From T1Sed10-7 sp046540855 (lineage in GTDB: Bacteria; Actinomycetota; Nitriliruptoria; Nitriliruptorales; Nitriliruptoraceae), in NCBI GenBank assembly GCA_046540855.1, contig JBKHEJ010000059.1:1-13312 (forward strand): a stretch of 13,312 nt of DNA. The letters are read 5' to 3'. This document shows positions 1 through 5,410 of this stretch, in pieces. The notes beneath the pieces were generated by a model. That model had not been told where the DNA came from and made no database searches. It saw only the letters and a program-made list of their open reading frames with translations. The translations under genes and the position numbers were made by a program. Within the stretch, counting starts at the first letter, position 1. Each line of letters starts with the position of its first letter.

Positions 1-1
1 T

Positions 2-478
2 CCCACCGAGGCGACCGCCGAACCGTATGAGGGCGAGGAGACGCTCGCGGATCGGGTCGCCGAACACGACGAGGAGCTGGCGGCGGCCGTCGAAGCGCGG
101 CTCACGAAGCTGCGGGACCGGATCGCATCACTCGAGGACGACAACGAGGCCCTGGCGGAGGAACTCGAGGAGAAATCCGAGGAGGTCGACGACCTGGTGG
201 GTCGATTGAAACGCAAGCAGGCGGACTTCCAGAACTTCAAGAAGCGACAGGAGAAACGGCGCGAACAGCTCCGGGAACGGGCGACCGAGGACCTCCTCGA
301 GCGTCTCTTTCCCGTGCGGGACAACCTCCGGCTGGCGTTACAACAGGAGGAGGGCGCCGACATCCGTCCGGGAGTCGAGTCCACGCTCGAGCAGTTCGAC
401 GAGGTGCTCAGAGAGGAGAACGTCACCGTCATCGATCCCGATCCGGGCCAGGAAGTCGACCCCCAGCGGCACGAGGTA
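2..478 (+). CDS. grpE: GrpE nucleotide exchange factor, haloarchaeal type, truncated at both ends
   Basis: GrpE is the nucleotide exchange factor that releases ADP from the cytosolic chaperone DnaK. The open frame enters at the window edge (no in-frame start visible), so the N-terminus is missing. About 159 residues are visible: an acidic Glu/Asp-rich stretch, a long coiled coil (heptad-like region encoded at about 40-210), and the core with KQADFQN, ERATEDLLERL, VRDNL and DPQRHEV. From recall, the wording (QADFQNFKKRQEKRREQ, ADIRPGVESTL, DPDPGQEVDPQRHEV) is typical of haloarchaeal GrpE and unlike actinobacterial GrpE. After V at 476-478 the frame stays open to 1087, but that translation is the reverse complement of nadD, not GrpE. 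The C-terminal beta-wing domain that contacts DnaK (about 45 residues) is therefore absent. Gene identity is secure; the haloarchaeal origin is likely but was not tested by search. Confidence 0.85.
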
Positions 479-997
479 CCTCGTCGCCCGCTCGGCGGCG
501 AAACGCTCCCGGAGCTGGGTGGAGGACACCTCCAGCTGCGGGATCTCCAGGTGCACGAGGTCGCCGGGCAGGCTCGCGCGCTCCGGGGTGGTGTTCCCCG
601 GCCGGGTCACGACCACGAAGGTGGCCAGCTCGAATGCCTCCTCGACCCGCTTCCAGGATGGGAGCCCGGCCGCGGCGTCCTCACCGAGGAGGAAGAACCA
701 GTCCACCTCAGGCTCACGTGCGGTCAGCTCCCGCAGGGTGTCGGCGGTGTAGGTCGGTCCGGAGCGCTCGAGCTCGGACAGGTCGATGCCGAGGTGGTCG
801 TCGTCGGCGATGGCGCACCGGACCATCGCCACGCGGTCCTCGACCGCGGAGGTGGTCGCCTTCTGGTACGGATCAGCGGCGACGAGCAGCCGGACCTCGT
901 CGAGGTCGAGCTCCACACGCGCGCACTCCGCCACCACCAGGTGGCCGAGATGGGGCGGGTCGAAGGTGCCCCCCAGGAGTCCGACACGTCGTCGCAT
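467..997 (-). CDS. nadD: Nicotinate-nucleotide adenylyltransferase NadD, C-terminus lost at a junction
   Basis: NadD joins nicotinate mononucleotide and ATP to give nicotinate adenine dinucleotide in NAD synthesis (cytosolic). The ATG at 997 is followed by the nucleotidyltransferase signature GGTFDPPHLGH (residues 9-19, with the HxGH pair His16/His19). Later come GPTYTADTLREL (about 80-91), FFLLGEDAA (101-109), W115 in LPSWKR, and the second family motif VSSTQLRER (157-165). The family-typical RYLVP ends at residue 177 (position 467). Normal NadD proteins continue about 15-20 residues beyond this. Here the frame stays open to a stop at 338-340, but those residues are antisense to grpE and do not convincingly resemble a NadD tail. 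An in-frame extension upstream of 997 exists but lacks family resemblance. The gene is divergent from trpB. Function is confident; the natural 3' end is not in this window. Confidence 0.9.
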
Positions 998-1084
998 CCC
1001 CGCAAGGCTACCGGCAGGGCTCGGGCCGGGAACCGGGCCCCCTCCTGCGCTGGGCCGACCCGACGGCCGCCGCGATCCCGCCGC

Positions 1085-1090
1085 TAGGGT
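1085..1090 (+). promoter_or_regulatory. Possible -10 element (TAGGGT) upstream of trpB
   Basis: TAGGGT lies 55 bp before the trpB GTG in the nadD-trpB divergent gap and resembles the TAGGGT/TAGGAT -10 form common in actinobacteria. It would place a transcription start near 1097 and a leader of about 50 nt. No good TTGACA-like -35 is visible 16-18 bp upstream, so this is only suggestive. CTAG-containing words are scarce in this window, which makes its intergenic position more notable. Confidence 0.35.
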
Positions 1091-1145
1091 CCCCCCACCT
1101 CGGGTCCGCGCGCCGGCGGACGCCGCCCGACGAGGAGGAGAGCTC

Positions 1146-2513
1146 GTGGCGGAGATGACGAAGATCACGCTCGACGAGAGCGAGCTGCCCACCCACTGGT
1201 ACAACGTGGCGGCTGACCTGCCCGAGCCGCCGCCCCCGCCGCTGCACCCGGTCACCCACGAGCCGATCGGTCCCGACGCGCTCACGCCGCTGTTCCCGAT
1301 CGCGTTGATCGAGCAGGAGGTCTCGACCGAGCGCTTCATCGAGATCCCCGAGCCCGTCCGCGAGGTCTACCGCCTGTGGCGGCCCGCGCCGCTGTACCGG
1401 GCCTGGAACCTCGAGAAGCTGCTCGACACCCCAGCGCGCATCTACTTCAAGTACGAGGGGGTCTCACCCGCCGGCAGCCACAAGCCCAACACCGCGGTCG
1501 CGCAGGCGTACTACAACGCCGCCGAGGGCGTGAAGCGCCTGACGACGGAGACCGGTGCCGGACAGTGGGGCTCGGCGCTGGCCTTCGCCACCGCCCAGTT
1601 CGGGCTCGGGTGCGAGGTCTGGCAGGTCGCCGCGTCCTTCACCCAGAAGCCCTACCGCGCCTCGATGATGCGCGTCTGGGGCGCCGAGGTGCACTCCTCC
1701 CCCTCGGAGCTGACCGAGGCCGGCCGCGCCATCCTGGCCGAGCACCCGGACTCCCCCGGCTCGCTCGGCATCGCCATCTCCGAGGCCGTCGAGGCGGCCG
1801 TGGCCGACGAGGACACCAAGTACGCGCTCGGCAGCGTCCTCAACCACGTCCTCCTCCACCAGACGGTCATCGGCGAGGAAGCGCTGCGCCAGCTCGCCAA
1901 GATCGGTGAGACCCCGGACCTGATCGTGGGCTGCACGGGCGGTGGCTCGAACTTCGCGGGGCTGTTCTTCCCGTTCCTGCGGGAGAAGCTCGCCGGCCGC
2001 ATGGACCCGCGCATCCTCGCCGTCGAGCCGTCCGCGTGCCCGTCCTTGACCCGCGGCGAGTACCGCTACGACTTCGGCGACGTGGCCGGCATGACCCCGC
2101 TGATGAAGATGCACACCCTCGGCCACGACTTCATCCCCGACCCGATCCACGCCGGAGGGCTGCGCTACCACGGCATGTCGCCGCTGCTGAGCCACCTGTA
2201 CGAGCTCGGGCTGTTCGACGCCGAGGCGATCAACCAGACCCACTGCTTCGAGGCGGCCATCACCTTCGCACGGACCCAGGGGATCGTGCCGGCCCCCGAG
2301 CCGACCCACGCCATCGCCGCGGCGATCCGCGAGGCCGAGGCCTGCCGGGAGACCGGCGAGGAGAAGGTGATCCTCACCGCCCTGTGCGGCCACGGGCACT
2401 TCGACATGGCCGCCTACGACGCCTACCTGGCCGGGGAGCTCAGCGACCACGAGTACCCGGCCGAGGCCATCGCGGCGGCGATGGCGCGCGTGCCGGTGAT
2501 CGAGGGCCGCTGA
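1146..2513 (+). CDS. trpB: Tryptophan synthase beta chain, TrpB2 type (PLP-dependent)
   Basis: The 455-residue protein is a fold-type II PLP enzyme of the TrpB2 branch, which condenses indole with serine to form tryptophan in the cytosol. Supporting motifs are YFKYEGVSPAGSHKPNTA with the PLP-binding Lys113, TTETGAGQWG holding the catalytic-type Glu, and CTGGGSNFAG binding the PLP phosphate. The N-terminal LPTHWYNVAADLPEPPPPPLHP and the extra segment RPAPLYRAWNLE are typical of TrpB2 rather than TrpB1. GTG at 1146 is chosen because a GGAGGAG Shine-Dalgarno ends about 5 nt upstream; ATG at 1155 is an alternative losing three residues. No trpA or other trp gene adjoins it. That is usual for TrpB2, which often acts without a tight alpha-subunit partner as an indole-salvage enzyme (established for the family, inferred here). 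The length is normal and the frame intact. Confidence 0.93.
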   Translation: MAEMTKITLDESELPTHWYNVAADLPEPPPPPLHPVTHEPIGPDALTPLFPIALIEQEVSTERFIEIPEPVREVYRLWRPAPLYRAWNLEKLLDTPARIYFKYEGVSPAGSHKPNTAVAQAYYNAAEGVKRLTTETGAGQWGSALAFATAQFGLGCEVWQVAASFTQKPYRASMMRVWGAEVHSSPSELTEAGRAILAEHPDSPGSLGIAISEAVEAAVADEDTKYALGSVLNHVLLHQTVIGEEALRQLAKIGETPDLIVGCTGGGSNFAGLFFPFLREKLAGRMDPRILAVEPSACPSLTRGEYRYDFGDVAGMTPLMKMHTLGHDFIPDPIHAGGLRYHGMSPLLSHLYELGLFDAEAINQTHCFEAAITFARTQGIVPAPEPTHAIAAAIREAEACRETGEEKVILTALCGHGHFDMAAYDAYLAGELSDHEYPAEAIAAAMARVPVIEGR

Positions 2514-2583
2514 CCGCACGGCGGCTGGACGGGGTCTGGTGGAGCGCCACCCGGCCCCGTACCATCGTCTCACGGGACAGGTC

Positions 2584-2589
2584 AGGAGG
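2584..2589 (+). promoter_or_regulatory. Strong ribosome binding site (AGGAGG) fixing a 65-aa gene start
   Basis: A perfect AGGAGG sits 4 nt before the ATG at 2594. It selects this start over the longer in-frame opening that runs back into trpB, and it is the main evidence that the small downstream frame is translated. Confidence 0.75.
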
Positions 2590-2593
2590 CAGC

Positions 2594-2791
2594 ATGAACC
2601 TCGGCAAGCTTCGGCGCAGGCTCCAGGTCACCGATCGGGGCGCGCCGGCGACGGTGGTCCGGACCCGTGGCGACGACACGCTGGCCGCCACCGAGCGGCG
2701 TGCCGCACCACGACCGGTCGCCGACCATGAGCTCCCACCGCTGGTGGTCGTGGAGCGTCCGGACGAGCCCGGGGCCCGCGACCAGAGCTGA
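2594..2791 (+). CDS. Small hypothetical protein (65 aa)
   Basis: I do not recognise a family. The protein begins with a basic stretch (MNLGKLRRRLQ) and then has mixed charge with no clear membrane segment, cysteines or nucleotide-binding motif. The C-terminal half is Pro/Glu/Arg-rich (LPPLVVVERPDEPG). Translation is supported by the perfect AGGAGG 4 nt upstream of the ATG. It ends 6 bp before the GTG of the next gene, so the two are very probably co-transcribed and perhaps translationally coupled. It starts 80 bp after trpB, so read-through from trpB is possible. A weak -10-like TACCAT lies at 2558-2563. It could be a small partner of the membrane-anchored Cys-rich protein that follows; this is inference from position only. 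Confidence 0.6.
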   Translation: MNLGKLRRRLQVTDRGAPATVVRTRGDDTLAATERRAAPRPVADHELPPLVVVERPDEPGARDQS

Positions 2792-2797
2792 CCGACC

Positions 2798-3523
2798 GTG
2801 CCCGCCCTGGTGCTGGTCCTGGTCCTGATCCTGGTCGTCGTGCTGCTGGTCCGGCTCAGCGGCACCGAGCCCGACGAGGTGGCCGTCGACCGGCTCGAGG
2901 AGGGCTCCCTCGACGAGCCCATCGCCGCGGTCAAACGCGCGCACGTCCGGCTCTCCCCGGACGGCACCGAGGCCACGCTGACGGGGTTGACGGCCGGGAG
3001 CCGCTACGCCGTGGACGCGCGCGCGACCTGCCCGCGTGGCTGCCCGGTCCCCGACCCCTCCTGCCGCTGCGGCTTCTACGCCATGCGCAGCGACCTGGAG
3101 GCCCGGCAGCTCCCTCACGAGGCCGCCTGGGCCCGCCGCGCCGAGCCGCTCAGCGTCCGGCTCGACGTCGAGCTGTCCGGGGTGGTGCTCGAGTACGACC
3201 TCGGGTACCGGGCCGAGCGTCAGCGTGTGCGCGAGGTCGGCATCCCCGACCGCTGCGTCGCCTGCGCGGCCCAGGGCGTGGACCAGCAGGCCGCCGGCCT
3301 GATCGCCCGCCCGCGCCAGATCGCGCACCCCTTCAGCGGTGCCGGCAACCCCTACCTCGGCGATCCGAGCCTGCGGGAGTGGCTCGAGCTGCGCTCGGCC
3401 TGCCTGGACCACTGGCAGGGCCGGCCCGGTGAGCCGGCGCTCAGCCTCGACGACCTCGCCGACCTGCTGGGGACGCGGGTCCGCTGGGAGGCGTCCGGCA
3501 CCGCGGGTTCGGTGGGGCGCTGA
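2798..3523 (+). CDS. Membrane-anchored Cys-rich protein of unknown function
   Basis: The 241-residue protein starts with one strongly hydrophobic segment (residues 3-19) followed by R19 and a polar domain, so it is probably a signal-anchored membrane protein. Six cysteines form a striking pattern: C78-x3-C82, then C89-x-C91 followed by GFYA, and C153-x2-C156. Similar CxCG(I/F)YA segments occur in uncharacterised actinobacterial proteins, as far as I recall. The spacing suggests zinc or another metal site, or disulfides if the domain lies outside the cell. The C-terminus (about 175-235) is a helical-looking SLREWLELRSACLDHW region. The GTG start at 2798 lies 6 bp after the preceding 65-aa gene, and that short gap argues for one transcript. 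No catalytic motif is recognised. The coding call is good; the function is unknown. Confidence 0.75.
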   Translation: MPALVLVLVLILVVVLLVRLSGTEPDEVAVDRLEEGSLDEPIAAVKRAHVRLSPDGTEATLTGLTAGSRYAVDARATCPRGCPVPDPSCRCGFYAMRSDLEARQLPHEAAWARRAEPLSVRLDVELSGVVLEYDLGYRAERQRVREVGIPDRCVACAAQGVDQQAAGLIARPRQIAHPFSGAGNPYLGDPSLREWLELRSACLDHWQGRPGEPALSLDDLADLLGTRVRWEASGTAGSVGR

Positions 3524-3535
3524 CCGGACCGCCGA

Positions 3536-3549
3536 CCGCGCTCGCGCGG
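3536..3549. terminator. Short GC hairpin between convergent genes
   Basis: CCGCG and CGCGG pair around a CTCG loop, 13 bp after the stop of the Cys-rich protein and before the convergent exonuclease stop. The stem is only 5 bp and there is no T-run, so a termination role is weak inference. Confidence 0.2.
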
Positions 3550-3601
3550 CGCGCTCAGGGCACGCACCGAGGTGACACCGCCCCTCGGGCCGTACCGGAC
3601 C

Positions 3602-4345
3602 TCACCCGATGCGCTCCAGCCCCGGCCAGGTCTCCCGCACGAGCGGGCGGGTCGCGTCGACGCGCTGGAGGTAGTCGTTGAAGCTGTCGCGCCAGCGCGC
3701 GTGGGCCTCGACCTGCAGCGTGGCCAGGTCCTCGAAGGGGGTCGCCGCCAGCTCCGGGTAGCGGGTCACCAGCGCCCGGGCGACGGCGACGGAGGCGATC
3801 GCGTCCGCCCGCGCGCTGTGCGCGTCGGTGAGGGTCACGCCGTAGACCTGGCAGGCCGTCTCCAGGGTGCGCTTGCCCCGGCGGTAGCGGTCGACGTGCC
3901 GGTCCAGCACGAGGGGGTCGAGCAGGACCAGCTCGGGGAGCTCGAGCGGTGGGGCGAGCCGGCGCAGCTCCGCCGCCAGCAACGGCCAGTCGTAGGTCGC
4001 GTTGTAGATCACCAGCGGCCACCCCTCCGCCAGGATCGTGTGCAGGTGCACGTGCACCGCCGGGAGGATCTCCTCGGCGGGCGGGGCCTGGGCCGCTTCC
4101 AGCCGTTCGCGCGTGATGCCGTGGACCGCCGCCGCGCCCGGGGGGATCTCCACCTCGGCGCCCGGGTCGACCAGGCCCGCGTAGAGCTCGCGCTGGCCAC
4201 CGCTCGCATCGTCGACCAGCAGCGCGAGCTCGACGATCCGAGCGGTGGCGGGGTCGACGCCGGTGGTCTCCAGATCGAGCACGGCGAAGGGACCGGACGC
4301 CCAGCCGGAGGGCACAGCGAGCGTGGGCTGCACGGCGGAGGACAC
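3602..4345 (-). CDS. DEDDh-family 3'-5' exonuclease (DnaQ/epsilon-like)
   Basis: The 247-residue protein has all signatures of a DnaQ-superfamily 3'-5' exonuclease, which removes nucleotides from DNA or RNA 3' ends using two metal ions. Exo I is AVLDLETTGVDP (Asp24, Glu26). Exo II is LVIYNATYDWPLL (Asp119). Exo III is LTDAHSARADA (His176, Asp181), so it is the DEDDh subtype. The fold runs over residues 18-195, and a helical tail of about 50 residues (DLATLQVEAHARWRDSFNDYLQR) follows. GTG at 4345 is chosen because AGGAG lies 7 nt upstream; an in-frame ATG at 4381 would add 12 unconserved residues. It lacks a polymerase or helicase domain, so it may be a free-standing proofreading or repair nuclease. 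It could equally be an RNA-acting relative (oligoribonuclease or RNase T-like); the sequence does not decide the substrate. Confidence 0.88.
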   Translation of the reverse strand: MSSAVQPTLAVPSGWASGPFAVLDLETTGVDPATARIVELALLVDDASGGQRELYAGLVDPGAEVEIPPGAAAVHGITRERLEAAQAPPAEEILPAVHVHLHTILAEGWPLVIYNATYDWPLLAAELRRLAPPLELPELVLLDPLVLDRHVDRYRRGKRTLETACQVYGVTLTDAHSARADAIASVAVARALVTRYPELAATPFEDLATLQVEAHARWRDSFNDYLQRVDATRPLVRETWPGLERIG

Positions 4346-4379
4346 GAGCGGGCTCCTGGTCGGGGACCTCTCGGTCCGC

Positions 4380-4385
4380 ACCCTA
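4380..4385 (-). promoter_or_regulatory. Possible -10 element (TAGGGT) for the exonuclease gene
   Basis: Read on the minus strand, TAGGGT lies 34 bp upstream of the GTG at 4345. The predicted transcription start near 4373 gives a leader of about 28 nt containing the AGGAG site. The -35 region (TCGTCA at 4408-4403, 17-bp spacer) is a poor match. Confidence 0.35.
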
Positions 4386-4466
4386 GGACCCCGACGGCCG
4401 CGTGACGACCACCGTCCCCAGCGTCACGGTGAGCGTCACCCTCAGCGTCGCGGCCAGCGGCGCTCC

Positions 4467-4472
4467 TAGGAT
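4467..4472 (+). promoter_or_regulatory. Possible -10 element (TAGGAT) for the VIT-type transporter gene
   Basis: TAGGAT, a common actinobacterial -10 form, lies 49 bp before the ATG at 4522. Just upstream is a GGTGA-GCG-TCACC inverted repeat (4428-4440) that could be an operator. No clear -35 is visible. Confidence 0.35.
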
Positions 4473-4521
4473 GTTGCGGGACCCGAGCGCGAGGCGCGAC
4501 GGCACGCCGATCGAGGTAGGG

Positions 4522-5313
4522 ATGTCCGCCAACCACCTGCCGGGCCGCGATGAGGCCCGCGACTACCCGCTCGAGGAGGTCGCGACGCACATCGCGGACG
4601 GCCGCCGCGTCGTCTCGGTGCTCGGGGAGGTCCGGGAGGTGGTCTTCGGGGCCCAGGACGGGCTCGTGTCCACCCTCGCGGTGGTCGCCACCGTCGCCGG
4701 GGCCACGACCGACAACGTGGCGGTCCTGGTCGCCGGGTTCGCCTCCGCCATGGCCGGCATCTTCTCCATGGCCATCGGTGAGTACATGGGCTCCAAGAGC
4801 CAGGCCGAGATCGAACGGGCGCACCTGGCGCGCGAACGGCGCGAGGTGGCCGAGCGTCCGCAGGAGTCCGAGGCCGAGGTGGCCTACCTGTTCATGCAGG
4901 AGGGCATGGATCCCGAGACGGCATGGCAGACCGCGGCGACCATCGCGCGCTACCCGGACTCGCTGCTCGCGACCATGCTCGCCAAGGAGCTCGGGCTCGC
5001 CAGCGACGAGCAGGCCGACGCCGCCGGCAGCCCGCTGCGCGGCGCCCTCGTGATGGGCGGGGCCTTCGCCGCCGGCTCGATCGCCCCCATCGCGCCCTTC
5101 CTGTTCACCGAGGGGCTGCTGGCGCTGACCTTGGCGACGGTGGGCACCGGGCTGGTGCTGTTCGTCATCGGGGTGGTCAAGGCCCGCTGGACCGACCGCT
5201 TCTGGCTGTGGTCCGGACTGGAGATCGTGGCGCTGGCTGCCGCCGCCGGGGTCGCCGGCTACCTGTTCGGGACGGTGCTGCCGTCACTGCTCGGCTTCGC
5301 CGGCGTGGCCTGA
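4522..5313 (+). CDS. VIT1/CCC1-family iron/manganese transporter
   Basis: The 263-residue membrane protein belongs to the vacuolar iron transporter (VIT1/CCC1) family, which moves Fe2+ or Mn2+ out of the cytoplasm, often in exchange for protons. Membrane segments are at about 39-61 (VVFGAQDGLVSTLAVVATVAGA), 66-88 (ending in the family motif SMAIGEYMGSKSQ), 170-198, 203-222 and 235-260. Asp46 and Met83 are candidates for the metal-translocating pair described in eukaryotic VIT1. Residues 92-165 form the Glu/Met-rich cytoplasmic metal-binding helices between segments 2 and 3. ATG at 4522 is chosen because GAGG sits 5 nt upstream and the N-terminus then reads normally; the frame opens earlier (4402) but that stretch lacks family character. 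No ferritin-like domain (as in MbfA) is fused. Iron versus manganese cannot be told. It is divergent from the exonuclease gene. Confidence 0.9.
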   Translation: MSANHLPGRDEARDYPLEEVATHIADGRRVVSVLGEVREVVFGAQDGLVSTLAVVATVAGATTDNVAVLVAGFASAMAGIFSMAIGEYMGSKSQAEIERAHLARERREVAERPQESEAEVAYLFMQEGMDPETAWQTAATIARYPDSLLATMLAKELGLASDEQADAAGSPLRGALVMGGAFAAGSIAPIAPFLFTEGLLALTLATVGTGLVLFVIGVVKARWTDRFWLWSGLEIVALAAAAGVAGYLFGTVLPSLLGFAGVA

Positions 5314-5318
5314 GGCGA

Positions 5319-5380
5319 CCCGGCGCGGCCGCCACCGGTCCGAGCACGACCGACACCGGTCCCCGGCGCGGCCGCCACCG
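5319..5380. repeat. 19-bp direct repeat between convergent genes
   Basis: CCCGGCGCGGCCGCCACCG occurs perfectly at 5319-5337 and 5362-5380, 43 bp apart start to start. A related CCGACACCGGTCCCC lies between the copies. The array sits in the 97-bp gap between the transporter stop (5313) and the convergent fadB stop (5411), so it is non-coding. Confidence 0.8.
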
Positions 5381-5410
5381 ACCCCCGGTGTGGCCCCGCC
5401 TACGGTCGCC

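Noticed and set aside
338..466. Minus-strand extension of nadD to its stop at 338 as a real NadD C-terminus
   Set aside because: It is antisense to conserved GrpE sequence and shows no convincing resemblance to the NadD C-terminal helix.
197..1087. A single plus-strand frame running from grpE through 1087 as a GrpE fusion protein
   Set aside because: Beyond 478 the translation is low-complexity and exactly antisense to well-conserved nadD motifs on the other strand.
1464..2573. 369-aa minus-strand open frame
   Set aside because: Antisense shadow of trpB; Arg/Gly/Val-rich without motifs.
4402..4521. Upstream start of the VIT-type transporter at 4402
   Set aside because: The added 40 residues are Thr/Ser/Val-rich without family match and cross the TAGGAT promoter candidate; the ATG at 4522 has a GAGG site.
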